From Cytophaga sp. FL35 (GTDB lineage Bacteria > Bacteroidota > Bacteroidia > Flavobacteriales > Flavobacteriaceae), in NCBI RefSeq assembly GCF_014349235.1, contig NZ_JACSOH010000006.1:1-64000 (forward strand): a stretch of 64,000 bases of DNA, written 5' to 3'. Shown piece after piece: positions 17,339-26,420 of the stretch. The notes below the pieces were generated by a model that saw only the letters and a program-made list of their open reading frames with translations, was not told the DNA's origin and made no database searches. Both the position numbers and the translations under genes were made by a program. The stretch's first letter is position 1. Each line of letters begins with the position of its first letter.

Positions 17339-18676
17339 ATGTTCGATAATTTAAGCGAAAAACTCGATAAGGCCTTGCACACCCTCCGTGGGCACGGGCA
17401 AATCACTGAAATAAATGTTGCCGAAACAACCAAAGAGGTGCGTAGAGCCCTGTTGGATGCGGATGTTAATTTTAAGATTGCCAAAGAATTTACCAATAGG
17501 GTAAAAGAAAAAGCCTTGGGTCAAGATGTATTGACCACTTTACAACCGGGCCAGTTGATGGTGAAGATTGTAAAGGACGAGCTTACGCAGTTGATGGGAG
17601 GCGAAAGTGAGGGAATCAACCTTTCGGGTACGCCTTCGGTAATCTTGATGTCTGGACTTCAAGGTTCGGGTAAGACTACCTTTTCCGGTAAGTTGGCCAA
17701 TTACCTTAAGACCAAAAAGACTAAAAAGCCCTTATTGGTCGCTTGTGATGTGTACCGTCCAGCGGCTATTGACCAATTACATGTGGTTGGGGAGCAAATT
17801 GGCGTGGAGGTCTATTCCGATAGGGAGAACAATGATCCCGTTGCCATTGCAAAAGCTGGTATAGCTAAAGCGAAAGCAGAAGGTTTTAATGTGGTAATCA
17901 TTGATACCGCGGGTCGTTTAGCGGTTGATGAGGCCATGATGACCGAAATTTCCAATATCCATTCGGCTATACAACCGCAGGAAACTCTTTTTGTAGTCGA
18001 TTCCATGACGGGTCAAGATGCGGTAAATACGGCCAAGGCCTTTAACGATGTATTGAATTTTGATGGGGTTATCCTTACCAAATTGGATGGTGATACCCGT
18101 GGGGGTGCCGCCATATCCATTAAGTCTGTAGTAGATAAACCCATAAAATTTATTGGTACCGGTGAGAAAATGGAGGCGATAGATGTTTTCTATCCTTCCC
18201 GTATGGCCGATCGTATTTTGGGTATGGGTGATGTGGTTTCCCTTGTGGAACGCGCCCAAGAGCAGTTTGATGAAGAAGAGGCTCGCAAAATCCAGAAGAA
18301 AATTGCCAAGAACAAGTTTGGCTTTGATGATTTCCTTTCCCAGATTCAGCAGATAAAGAAGATGGGGAACATGAAAGACTTAATGGGCATGATTCCCGGT
18401 ATGGGCAAAGCACTCAAGGGTATTGATATTGATGATGATGCCTTTAAGCATATTGAAGCGATCATTCACTCCATGACCCCAGATGAAAGGGCCAATCCTT
18501 CAAAATTGAATCATAGCCGTAAAAAACGTATTGCCAAAGGAAGCGGAAGGCAAGTTCAAGAGGTCAACCAGTTGTTGAAGCAATTTGACCAAATGAGCAA
18601 AATGATGAAAATGATGCAAGGAGGCGGCGGTAAGAAAATGATGCAAATGATGGGTGGGGCCCTAGGAAGAAATTAA
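17339..18676 (+). CDS. ffh: Signal recognition particle protein Ffh
   Basis: A 445-aa GTPase that binds signal sequences of nascent membrane proteins and, with 4.5S RNA, delivers ribosomes to FtsY. The N domain (1-85), the G domain (about 90-295) with GLQGSGKTT, DTAGR and TKLDGD, and the methionine-rich M domain (about 325-445, ending MMKMMQGGGGKKMMQMMGG) are all complete. Length is normal for the family. The start ATG at 17339 gives the usual MFDNLSEKLDKAL opening. folD follows 36 bp downstream, probably in the same transcript. Confidence 0.98.
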   Translation: MFDNLSEKLDKALHTLRGHGQITEINVAETTKEVRRALLDADVNFKIAKEFTNRVKEKALGQDVLTTLQPGQLMVKIVKDELTQLMGGESEGINLSGTPSVILMSGLQGSGKTTFSGKLANYLKTKKTKKPLLVACDVYRPAAIDQLHVVGEQIGVEVYSDRENNDPVAIAKAGIAKAKAEGFNVVIIDTAGRLAVDEAMMTEISNIHSAIQPQETLFVVDSMTGQDAVNTAKAFNDVLNFDGVILTKLDGDTRGGAAISIKSVVDKPIKFIGTGEKMEAIDVFYPSRMADRILGMGDVVSLVERAQEQFDEEEARKIQKKIAKNKFGFDDFLSQIQQIKKMGNMKDLMGMIPGMGKALKGIDIDDDAFKHIEAIIHSMTPDERANPSKLNHSRKKRIAKGSGRQVQEVNQLLKQFDQMSKMMKMMQGGGGKKMMQMMGGALGRN

Positions 18677-18712
18677 GGACCTGCCCTAAAGAATTAATCA
18701 CCAAAGAATACT

Positions 18713-19597
18713 ATGAAAATCTTAGATGGCAAGAAGGTATCAAATGATATCAAAGAAGAAATAGCTGTTGAAGTGGCCCAAATGAAGGAGCGTGGCGAAA
18801 AAGTGCCACACCTTGCGGCCGTTTTGGTTGGTAATGACGGTGCCAGCCTAACCTATGTAGGAAGTAAAGTTCGCTCCTGTGAAAAGATAGGTTTTGAATC
18901 CACTTTAATTCACCTCCCGGAGGAAACTACCGAAGAAGAGTTGCTGGAAAAAGTGAAGGAGTTAAATGCCAATCCGGATATTGATGGCTATATTGTTCAG
19001 CTTCCCTTACCAAAGCATATCAATGAAGAAAAAGTATTGATGGCCGTAGATCCTGAAAAGGATGTGGATGGTTTTCACCCGGTAAACTTCGGTAAAATGG
19101 CCTTGGATATGGAATCGTTTATTCCTGCTACGCCCTTTGGTATCATGGAGCTTTTAAAGCGCTATAAGGTAGATACCGAAGGTAAAAACGTGGTAGTCAT
19201 CGGCCGAAGCCATATTGTTGGAAGACCTATCAGTATTTTAATGAGTCAAAAGGGAGAGGCGGCCAATAGTACGGTAACCTTGACCCATAGTCGTACCAGA
19301 AATATCGAAGAATTGACCAAGCAGGCAGATATCGTTGTTTCCGCTTTGGGAGTGCCTAAATTCCTGAAGGAAAGTATGGTAAAGGAAGGTGCGGTCATTA
19401 TTGATGTGGGAATTACCCGTGTACCGGACGAAACCCAAAAAAGAGGATATTATATTACTGGGGATGTCGATTTTGAAAATGTTGAAAAGAAAGCATCCTT
19501 TATTACCCCAGTTCCTGGTGGGGTTGGACCAATGACCATTGCCATGTTGTTAAAAAACACTTTGTTGGCTAGGGCAAGGCACAATAAGAAAGCATAG
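18713..19597 (+). CDS. folD: Bifunctional methylenetetrahydrofolate dehydrogenase/cyclohydrolase FolD
   Basis: A 294-aa cytosolic enzyme converting 5,10-methylene-THF to 10-formyl-THF with NADP reduction. The catalytic YxxxK is seen at Tyr48-Lys52 (YVGSK), the folate-site segment [13 protein letters not shown] at about 95-107, the Rossmann loop [11 protein letters not shown] near 165, and the C-terminal [13 protein letters not shown]. Complete and of normal length. It follows ffh by 36 bp and ends in a strong hairpin shared with a small convergent gene. Confidence 0.98.
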   Translation: MKILDGKKVSNDIKEEIAVEVAQMKERGEKVPHLAAVLVGNDGASLTYVGSKVRSCEKIGFESTLIHLPEETTEEELLEKVKELNANPDIDGYIVQLPLPKHINEEKVLMAVDPEKDVDGFHPVNFGKMALDMESFIPATPFGIMELLKRYKVDTEGKNVVVIGRSHIVGRPISILMSQKGEAANSTVTLTHSRTRNIEELTKQADIVVSALGVPKFLKESMVKEGAVIIDVGITRVPDETQKRGYYITGDVDFENVEKKASFITPVPGGVGPMTIAMLLKNTLLARARHNKKA

Positions 19598-19598
19598 A

Positions 19599-19626
19599 AA
19601 AAAAGGGAGCGTGAGCTCCCTTTTTT
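19599..19626. terminator. Strong terminator shared by convergent genes
   Basis: AAAAAAGGGAGC (19599-19610) pairs perfectly with GCTCCCTTTTTT (19615-19626) around a GTGA loop. The T-run overlaps the stop codon of the small minus-strand lipoprotein gene (19625-19627). Confidence 0.92.
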
Positions 19627-19777
19627 ATTGAAGTTTAACTTGGTGGGCCATTCCGTTTCCGGTAATGACCGTATCCCCAGGTTTAATAATCTCAATATCA
19701 TTGCTATCATCAATACTGCAACTTCCCATGGCAATTATGGCAAAAAGGATGAAGCTCACTGCTAAAATTTTTCTCAT
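19625..19777 (-). CDS. Small lipoprotein (50 aa)
   Basis: A 50-aa ORF on the minus strand. It opens MRKILAVSFILFAIIAMGSC, a textbook SPII signal with the lipidated cysteine at residue 20, and the mature part is only 31 residues (SIDDSNDIEIIKPGD and so on). The composition, the signal peptide and the convergent placement against the folD terminator support a real gene despite its size. Function unknown; no family recognised. Confidence 0.7.
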   Translation of the reverse strand: MRKILAVSFILFAIIAMGSCSIDDSNDIEIIKPGDTVITGNGMAHQVKLQ

Positions 19778-19903
19778 GACGATTGCTTTATAAATACACT
19801 GTTCTATTAACGCACAAAAGTCCTTTTCCGTATTACAAAAGCAGACAACTATTTCTTAACCCACATTCTGATTTAATTTGGCGTACTTTGCGCCTTTCTT
19901 ATT

Positions 19904-21208
19904 ATGGCTGCCACCAATCGTTTTTCGCTCATAGACCCTGCTAAAAGTCCTTTTTTCTACGGATATGTCATTCTCATAGTAGGCACTTTTGGAATTTATT
20001 GTAGCATTCCGGGGCAGACCATTGGTGTTTCTGTATTTACGGACCCAGTGAAAGAGGCCTTGGGCCTTACTCGAAACCAGTTTAGCAATGCCTATATGAT
20101 AGGTACCATTTGTAGCTCCTTGGTAATTGGAAGGGCCGGAAAATGGTTTGATGTGTACGGAGCGCGCTACGTAGCCTTTTTTGCCGCTTTGACCCTTTCC
20201 GTAGCATTGATGCTGTGTTCATGGTCTGTTCAGATGAGTGAATTTTTAAAGTCTTTGCTTAGTTTGAACACTTGGTGGATTCCTTTTTTGTTAATGACCG
20301 TACTCTTTTTTATCCTAAGGTTTTCAGGCCAAGGGGTATTGACAATGGCCTCTAGAAATGTAATCATGATTTGGTTCGATAAGAATAGGGGAAAGGTAAA
20401 CGCCATTAGCAGTGTTGCCATTTCTTTTGGATTCTCGTCATCTCCCTTATGGGTAAATGCACTAATTGAAGGGTTTAGCTGGCAAATGGCGTGGCAGTTT
20501 TTGGCAGCAGGTCTTTTGGTCTTCAGTTTGGTTGCCTTACAGTTTTATAAGAACAATCCAGAGGAGCACGGTCTATCTCCAGATGGTTCCAATGTGGATT
20601 CGGGAGAAGAAAAAAAGCATGTGCCTCTGGCTCATCAATATACAGTAAAAGAGGCGCAAGGTACCCGTGCTTTCTGGATGTACGCCCTTATTTTAGCCTT
20701 TAATAGCTTTTTTATAACTGGTCTAACCTTCCATGTGGTGTCCGTTTTTGCAAGTGAAGGCTTTCCTAAAGAGGATGCAATTTCCATATTCTTGCCGGCA
20801 TCGGTGGTCGCCGTAACCATTTCTTCTATTTTTAACTTTTTAAGCGATTACCTTCAATTAAAGCTGTACTTATATCTAATGATTCTAGGAGGCATAATGG
20901 CCTCCGTTGGTTTTTTGTTCTTGTCCACCGCCTTTGGTGTACCCCTGCTAATTGGCGGGTTCGGAATCCTGGGAGGATTTTTCGCCGTATTGAACGCCAT
21001 TGTGTGGCCTCGCTTTTACGGTCGCACCCATTTAGGGGCAATTACGGGTAAGGTAATGTCCTTTCTTATTTTGGGGAGTGCTTTGGCGCCTTCCATTTTC
21101 AGTTTCTGTTTTAGCACCTTTGGCTCCTATAGACTTATGGGATATTTTGGTCTGGCATTCCTTTTATTTTTGGCAATCGGTTCCGTTAAAGCCGATAATC
21201 CGCAGTAA
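19904..21208 (+). CDS. MFS transporter
   Basis: A 434-aa protein with twelve predicted transmembrane helices. The opening SPFFYGYVILIVGTFGIYCSIPGQTIGVSVF and the loop KWFDVYGARYV (variant of the MFS loop 2-3 motif) place it near the OxlT/monocarboxylate type of the major facilitator superfamily. A longer central loop (KNNPEEHGLSPDGSN) separates the two halves. The substrate is unknown; the following genes (DUF1080, Gfo/Idh/MocA, aldo/keto reductase) suggest a sugar or sugar acid, but a 263-bp gap separates them. Confidence 0.9.
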   Translation: MAATNRFSLIDPAKSPFFYGYVILIVGTFGIYCSIPGQTIGVSVFTDPVKEALGLTRNQFSNAYMIGTICSSLVIGRAGKWFDVYGARYVAFFAALTLSVALMLCSWSVQMSEFLKSLLSLNTWWIPFLLMTVLFFILRFSGQGVLTMASRNVIMIWFDKNRGKVNAISSVAISFGFSSSPLWVNALIEGFSWQMAWQFLAAGLLVFSLVALQFYKNNPEEHGLSPDGSNVDSGEEKKHVPLAHQYTVKEAQGTRAFWMYALILAFNSFFITGLTFHVVSVFASEGFPKEDAISIFLPASVVAVTISSIFNFLSDYLQLKLYLYLMILGGIMASVGFLFLSTAFGVPLLIGGFGILGGFFAVLNAIVWPRFYGRTHLGAITGKVMSFLILGSALAPSIFSFCFSTFGSYRLMGYFGLAFLLFLAIGSVKADNPQ

Positions 21209-21477
21209 ACCTCTTATCTTTAGAAAATCATAAGGATATGGTGAGCATTTTGTTGGCCTGTTGACAATATTGTAGGAGAAAGAGCAAAAATTAACGTGGG
21301 GTAAGATTAAAAATCTATTTATTTTAGTCCTTTTATTTTCTAACTGTCTATTGTGTAAATTCCTTCAATTGAAGAATTTGTGTTTTTTGAAGCCAAAAAG
21401 TGTTCGTACACATTACCTTAAAAGTAAAAATATACTTTCAAATAATTTATCATAAAATCTAAATTAACTAAATGACC

Positions 21478-22236
21478 ATGAAGAAAATTTGTACCATTTT
21501 GTCAATTTCCGTTCTTCTTTTTTCCTGTAAAACAGAGAAAAAAAATGAAACGTCCACTAATGAGGTGGCGCAAGAAGAAACCAACACTTCTGAAGATGAG
21601 TGGGTTTATTTATTTGACGGAACAACAACAGACGGGTGGCGTTCCTATAACGGTGAGGACTTACCCCCACAATGGGTAATTGAAGATGGTGTGTTAACCT
21701 TTGATACCGAAAAAAGGACCGAGGCCAATAGAAAAGGAGGTAATGATATTATTTATGCGGCGGAGGAGTTTGATAATTTTGAGCTTGCTTGGGAGTGGAA
21801 AATACCCGAAGGAGGAAATAGTGGGATGTTATATCACGTAAAGGAAGGTAACTGGGGAATGCCCGAAATTTCTCCCGAATATCAAATGTTGGATGATTTG
21901 GGCTGGGAGGCTATCAATAATGCGAAATTGGAAGAATGGCAAAAAACGGGAGCGGATTATGCGATGCATGTGCCTGACGTTTCCCAAAAAATAACCAAAC
22001 CGGCAGGGGAGTGGAATACTTCTAGGGTCATTTTTACGCCTGAAAAAGTGGAGCACTGGCTCAACGGAAAAAAATTACTGTCTTTTGTGCCATGGAGCGA
22101 AGATTGGGAGAAGCGTAAAAGTGAGGGCAAATGGAAAGATTCACCAAAATACGGTACTTTTAAGTCGGGCTATATCGGATTTCAGGATCACGACAGTCCG
22201 CTTTGGTTAAAAAATATCAAGCTAAGAAAATTATAA
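21478..22236 (+). CDS. DUF1080 (3-keto-disaccharide hydrolase) lipoprotein
   Basis: A 252-aa lipoprotein from the ATG at 21478 (an ATG two codons earlier, 21472, is also possible). The signal MKKICTILSISVLLFSC ends at the lipidated cysteine. The mature domain opens WVYLFDGTTTDGWRSYNG, the standard DUF1080 start, and contains the GGNSGMLYHV segment. DUF1080 is a jelly-roll fold now linked to 3-keto-glycoside hydrolysis. The Gfo/Idh/MocA gene follows 19 bp downstream, a common pairing. Confidence 0.9.
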   Translation: MKKICTILSISVLLFSCKTEKKNETSTNEVAQEETNTSEDEWVYLFDGTTTDGWRSYNGEDLPPQWVIEDGVLTFDTEKRTEANRKGGNDIIYAAEEFDNFELAWEWKIPEGGNSGMLYHVKEGNWGMPEISPEYQMLDDLGWEAINNAKLEEWQKTGADYAMHVPDVSQKITKPAGEWNTSRVIFTPEKVEHWLNGKKLLSFVPWSEDWEKRKSEGKWKDSPKYGTFKSGYIGFQDHDSPLWLKNIKLRKL

Positions 22237-22255
22237 ACCATACTAAACTACTCTA

Positions 22256-23677
22256 ATGAACAAAAGAGAATTTTTAAAAAGTGCGGCGGCGGTATCGTCA
22301 TTTGCGCTGTTACCTAATGCGACGTGGGCGCTTGGCCCCAACAAAAAATTGAGAACGGCACATATTGGTGTGGGTAATATGGGAGCTGCCGACCTAGAGG
22401 CCATATCGTCCCACAAATCAGTTGATGTTGTGGCACTATGCGATGTGGATTCCATTAACCTGGCCAAAGCCCACAAATTACACCCTGGGGCCCGTGTGTT
22501 TTTCGATTATAGAACCATGCTGGAAGAAATGGGCGAGCAGATTGATGCCGTTATCGTATCGACACCCGACCATACACATGCACCAGCTTCGATTATGGCC
22601 ATGGAAATGGACAAACCCGTTTATTGTCAAAAACCTTTGACCCATTACGTGGAAGAATCCCGAAAAATGAACCAACTGGCCAAAGAGAAGAATTTGGTTA
22701 CCCAAATGGGTATTCAGGTACATTCTTTCTACGATTATAGATTGGCCACACATTTGATTCAATCCGGAATCATCGGTAAGGTGCATACGGTACATGCTTG
22801 GTCTCCAAAATCTTGGGGCTACAATGGTCCTGAGCCCGAAGGTGAAGACCCGGTACCACCACAACTGGATTGGAACCTTTGGTTAGGTACTTCTAAAAAA
22901 CGTCCTTATAAAGAAGGCTATTACCACCCGGGCAACTGGCGTAAACTTTTAGATTACGGATGTGGAACATTGGGCGATATGGGCGTTCATATTTTTGATA
23001 CCCCTTATAATGCATTGAACCTAGATGTGCCTTTGACCATCAAAAATGAATGTAGGGAACCAAATGGTTTTGGTTACCCAGAGAACAATACGGTTACTTA
23101 TGAATTTCCTGGAACCGAGTATACCACCAAAAATCTGAAATGGATTTGGTATGACGGTCCCGGAATGCCCCCTGCCCACGAAGATTTGATTCTACCAGGT
23201 GCAAAGCCAACTGCAGGAAAAAAACAAAAATCCGATAGTGTCGAGGACAAAATTTCTTTGGATGCCGGTGTGGCCGGTGAGGGTCAATTACCGGACCAAG
23301 GCGCTATGTTCATTGGTAAAAAGGGACGTTTATTACTTCCTCATTTCATGCAATTACCTAAGAAAATTGTTCGAGGCAAATATGTTGATATTTCAGATGA
23401 GATCGCTGAGGTCTCTCAAAAATTTGGATTGGGTGAGCCAGTGAGAAATTATGAGTCTGAAGGTCCTAAGCACTACCACCAATTTGTAGATGCCTGTTTA
23501 GGAAAAGGTGAAACATCGGCTCCGTTCTCCTATGCTTCCCGTTTAACGGAAACCATTCTGTTAGGTGTGATTGCGGGTAGATTCCCGAACCAGACTTTGC
23601 ATTGGGATGCCGAAGCGGCTAAATTTTCCGAAGAGGAAGCTAATCAATATTTAGGCGACGAGTATAGAGATTTCTAA
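22256..23677 (+). CDS. Gfo/Idh/MocA family oxidoreductase with export signal
   Basis: A 473-aa NAD(P)-dependent sugar oxidoreductase. The N-terminus MNKREFLKSAAAVSSFALLP looks like a weak Tat or secretory signal, as in many Bacteroidota members. The Rossmann loop is GVGNMGAAD near residue 38, the EKP-like catalytic motif is CQKPLTHYV near residue 123, and the C-terminal alpha/beta domain is complete. Linked to DUF1080 upstream (19-bp gap), it fits a 3-keto-sugar pathway. A long-stemmed hairpin ends the pair. Confidence 0.9.
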   Translation: MNKREFLKSAAAVSSFALLPNATWALGPNKKLRTAHIGVGNMGAADLEAISSHKSVDVVALCDVDSINLAKAHKLHPGARVFFDYRTMLEEMGEQIDAVIVSTPDHTHAPASIMAMEMDKPVYCQKPLTHYVEESRKMNQLAKEKNLVTQMGIQVHSFYDYRLATHLIQSGIIGKVHTVHAWSPKSWGYNGPEPEGEDPVPPQLDWNLWLGTSKKRPYKEGYYHPGNWRKLLDYGCGTLGDMGVHIFDTPYNALNLDVPLTIKNECREPNGFGYPENNTVTYEFPGTEYTTKNLKWIWYDGPGMPPAHEDLILPGAKPTAGKKQKSDSVEDKISLDAGVAGEGQLPDQGAMFIGKKGRLLLPHFMQLPKKIVRGKYVDISDEIAEVSQKFGLGEPVRNYESEGPKHYHQFVDACLGKGETSAPFSYASRLTETILLGVIAGRFPNQTLHWDAEAAKFSEEEANQYLGDEYRDF

Positions 23678-23697
23678 ACGGATTTCAATTTTTAGGG

Positions 23698-23754
23698 CCC
23701 GCATCTTAAATTGGTCAATTTCATTTGTAAATTACCACTTCAATAAGATGCGGG
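23698..23754 (+). terminator. Terminator
   Basis: CCCGCATCTTA (23698-23708) pairs perfectly with TAAGATGCGGG (23744-23754), 35-bp loop, followed by ttctttttt. Confidence 0.75.
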
Positions 23755-23803
23755 TTCTTTTTTGCTCCGCCTCAAACAATATTCAACTTTAAAAAACACG
23801 ATT

Positions 23804-24775
23804 ATGAAATATAGAAGGTTTGGGAGAACCGACTGGCAAGTAAGTGAAATTGGCTACGGTATGTGGGGTATGGCAGGCTGGAAAGAATCGGACGATATTC
23901 AATCCGCAAAATCATTGGACCTAGCCGTAGAAAATGGAGTTAATTTTTTTGACACGGCCTGGGGGTATGGTGAAGGACATAGCGAAGAGCTTCTGGGACA
24001 GTTGGTGAGAAGACATTCGAAGGAGAAAATATATACGGCTAGTAAAATACCGCCCAAAAATTTTCAGTGGCCGGCAAAACCGGAATATACCTATGAAGAT
24101 TCGTATCCGGTCAACCATATTGTAGAGTATACAGAAAAGACCCTGGTCAATCTAGGGATGGAGCGAATCGATTTGATACAATTTCATACATGGGACGACG
24201 GTTGGTCCCATCGAGAAGAATGGCAACGGGCTGTTGAGGATTTAAAAAAGGACGGTAAAATTGCCGCTATGGGAATCAGTGTGAACCGCTGGGAGCCAGA
24301 AAACGGAATAAAAGCTTTGGAAACCGGCCTCATTGATGCCGTTCAGGTCATCTATAATATTTTTGACCAAAATCCTGAGGATAGACTTTTTCCACTTTGT
24401 GAGGAAAAGGACATTGCCGTAATCGCACGGGTGCCTTTTGATGAGGGGACACTTACAGGAAATCTTACGAAGGATACCGTTTTTCCCGAAGGGGATTGGA
24501 GAGGCACCTATTTTGTTCCTGAAAATTTAAATAGTAGTGTGGAACATGCCGATGCCCTAAAACCGATTATTCCAGAAGGAATGACCATGGCGGAAATGGC
24601 CTTGCGTTTTATCTTGGAGAACAAAACCGTGAGTACTACCATTCCGGGAATGCGTAAACAGCGGAATGTTTTGGCCAATACCGCTACCAGTGACGGTACT
24701 CCGTTACCCTCAGAATTGGTTCAAGAATTAAAGAAGCACCGTTGGGACAGAGTGCCAACCTCTTGGTCTCAATAA
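23804..24775 (+). CDS. Aldo/keto reductase
   Basis: A 323-aa (from the ATG at 23804; upstream in-frame TTG rejected) NADPH-dependent TIM-barrel oxidoreductase. The catalytic Asp-Tyr pair is in NFFDTAWGYGEGHSEELLG (about residues 46-64), the cofactor-binding C-terminal part in MAEMALRFILENKTVSTTIPG. The length and pattern fit the AKR class acting on sugars and aldehydes. It follows the Gfo/Idh/MocA gene after a terminator, so it is probably a separate unit; a role in the same sugar pathway is inference. Confidence 0.93.
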   Translation: MKYRRFGRTDWQVSEIGYGMWGMAGWKESDDIQSAKSLDLAVENGVNFFDTAWGYGEGHSEELLGQLVRRHSKEKIYTASKIPPKNFQWPAKPEYTYEDSYPVNHIVEYTEKTLVNLGMERIDLIQFHTWDDGWSHREEWQRAVEDLKKDGKIAAMGISVNRWEPENGIKALETGLIDAVQVIYNIFDQNPEDRLFPLCEEKDIAVIARVPFDEGTLTGNLTKDTVFPEGDWRGTYFVPENLNSSVEHADALKPIIPEGMTMAEMALRFILENKTVSTTIPGMRKQRNVLANTATSDGTPLPSELVQELKKHRWDRVPTSWSQ

Positions 24776-24776
24776 A

Positions 24777-25202
24777 CTATTTGGCAAAAAGCTGGCCGAT
24801 ATTTTTAAACGCCTTGAATTCCAGGGCGTTCCCGGCCGGATCTAAAAAGAACATGGTGGCCTGTTCACCCGGTTGCCCTTTAAAACGTATATAGGGTTCA
24901 ATGACAAATTGAACCTTTTTTTGTTTGAGGTTATCCGCAAAATTTTCAAATTCTTCCCATGGTAGTACTACGCCATAGTGGGGTACCGGCACATCATGTC
25001 CATCGACGGGATTGTGGTGTAACTTTTCAGATGCTGATTTTGGTTTGTAATGGATGACCAATTGGTGACCAAAGAGATTGAAATCTACCCAAAGCTCGCT
25101 GCTTCGGCCTTCCTTACAGTTGAGTATTTGACCATAGAATTCCCGGCATTCTTTGAGGTTATGAACTGGTATGGCAATATGAAAAGGAGAAATTTGCTGC
25201 AT
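24777..25202 (-). CDS. VOC (glyoxalase/bleomycin resistance) family protein
   Basis: A 141-aa protein with the paired beta-alpha-beta-beta-beta modules of the vicinal oxygen chelate fold. The opening [21 protein letters not shown] and the ending [16 protein letters not shown] are the family signatures, and the metal-ligand positions (first His, last Glu) are present. Usual activities are metal-dependent isomerisation or dioxygenation of small molecules; substrate unknown. It lies 2 bp downstream of the deacetylase gene on the same strand, so they are co-transcribed. Confidence 0.88.
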   Translation of the reverse strand: MQQISPFHIAIPVHNLKECREFYGQILNCKEGRSSELWVDFNLFGHQLVIHYKPKSASEKLHHNPVDGHDVPVPHYGVVLPWEEFENFADNLKQKKVQFVIEPYIRFKGQPGEQATMFFLDPAGNALEFKAFKNIGQLFAK

Positions 25203-25204
25203 GT

Positions 25205-25993
25205 TTAATTTTTTAGACGTTTGGAAAAATCGGGTTTTAGTTTTTGGTGGGCTTCCTGAACGTCAATATAAGTTTCTAGCTTTCTTAGAGAAATTACTTG
25301 GTATTCTTTTTCCTTTAGAAAATCCATATACTTTTTGAAAAGCTCTTCTGGTACGGTTACCCAAGGATGTTCCAAATCGGGAACACCATGAAATGTGAGC
25401 ACGGTTATATGACCGTTTTTAGCACTTTTTATAGCCTCCATAATTTCTTCCTCATTTGTGGCATCCGGTGCCCAACTGGGAATAAGATAAGGGTGGTCTT
25501 CCAACGGGTTGTAAGTTCGTTTACCACCGGCCCGTGCAAAACGATAGTTCTTTTCTGCCAAGTGGTTTAAAACTTCATCATCAAGTCCGTAACCCGGATA
25601 CGCAAAATTCAAGGGAGTATTTATTTGTAGGCTATCACATGTATTTTCAATATAGCTAAGCTCTTCAAAAAAGGAGTCTTTAGACAGTTTAGCAACGTTG
25701 GCATGTGTCCTCGTATGATTGGCAATCTCAAACCCCATTTGGTGCAACTCCTTCATTTGGCGCCAATTCATATAAAGGGTAGTATCCTTATAATTTGGTG
25801 GGAATTCACAAACAAAGAAAGTGGCGCCAAATCCGTATTCTTTGAGCAAGGGGGCTACATAGGAATAGTGGCTGGCCGGGGCGTCATCAAACGTAAGCAC
25901 CACCATTTTATCAGGAATTTCTTTTTTCAAAATTTGCCCGAAGGAGGTCAAATAACCAAAGAGTAATAGAAAGAAAATTGGTTTGAAATGCAT
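25205..25993 (-). CDS. Polysaccharide deacetylase (NodB-like) family protein
   Basis: A 262-aa secreted protein with a signal peptide (about 1-19). The NodB motifs are visible: [10 protein letters not shown] at about 32 (catalytic Asp and metal Asp), and [13 protein letters not shown] near 92 (metal His pair, HTxxH type). A later TFHG segment and hydrophobic strand fit the family. It would remove N- or O-acetyl groups from a glycan in the periplasm or outside; target unknown. Confidence 0.88.
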   Translation of the reverse strand: MHFKPIFFLLLFGYLTSFGQILKKEIPDKMVVLTFDDAPASHYSYVAPLLKEYGFGATFFVCEFPPNYKDTTLYMNWRQMKELHQMGFEIANHTRTHANVAKLSKDSFFEELSYIENTCDSLQINTPLNFAYPGYGLDDEVLNHLAEKNYRFARAGGKRTYNPLEDHPYLIPSWAPDATNEEEIMEAIKSAKNGHITVLTFHGVPDLEHPWVTVPEELFKKYMDFLKEKEYQVISLRKLETYIDVQEAHQKLKPDFSKRLKN

Positions 25994-26020
25994 ATTGTTA
26001 GCTTGACTTTAAATATAAAA

Positions 26021-26063
26021 ATAATGCAGCTTGCGTAAACAGAAATTACGCAAGCTGCATTAT
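26021..26063 (-). terminator. Long hairpin terminator
   Basis: An 18-bp perfect inverted repeat (26021-26038 with 26046-26063, loop of 7) just downstream of the DoxX-like gene on the minus strand, followed in that direction by T-rich sequence. Confidence 0.85.
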
Positions 26064-26066
26064 GGT

Positions 26067-26420
26067 TTAAAGAAGCACTTTTGCCAATGCATAAGAAGCC
26101 ATATTTGTAAGGAGCAGTAGAACCAAAATGATGGATATGATAATAGAGTCTTTGTGCGCAACATGCGCCACTAGAGCGGTGATTAAAAAGAAACTTATTC
26201 CGGCGTAGCTCCATTCCTTGAGGGTCCATGGTAAACTTGGCAAAAGAATGATGAGCGCTGCCGCGAGCTTTAAAATAGCCAGTTGCCACCTAAAGTGATC
26301 GGGAAACCCAAGGTCTCTAATACCTCCAATGGTACTAGGGCTAAATACATAGGAGTATGAGCTAAGTACCAAGAATAGGGAAAGGAGACCTGTGGTTGTC
26401 CAGTAAGCTAGATTGCACAT
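26067..26420 (-). CDS. DoxX family membrane protein
   Basis: A 117-aa protein with four hydrophobic helices. The motif GGIRDLGFPDHFRWQLAILKLAAALIILLP is characteristic of short DoxX-like proteins. Its ATG overlaps the stop of the SDR gene by one base (TAATG), so the two are translationally coupled and both lie under the TetR operator at 27299-27314. Function of the family unclear. Confidence 0.85.
   Translation of the reverse strand: MCNLAYWTTTGLLSLFLVLSSYSYVFSPSTIGGIRDLGFPDHFRWQLAILKLAAALIILLPSLPWTLKEWSYAGISFFLITALVAHVAHKDSIIISIILVLLLLTNMASYALAKVLL

Noticed and set aside
17918-18413. Minus-strand ORFs inside ffh
   Set aside because: Shadows of a highly conserved gene.
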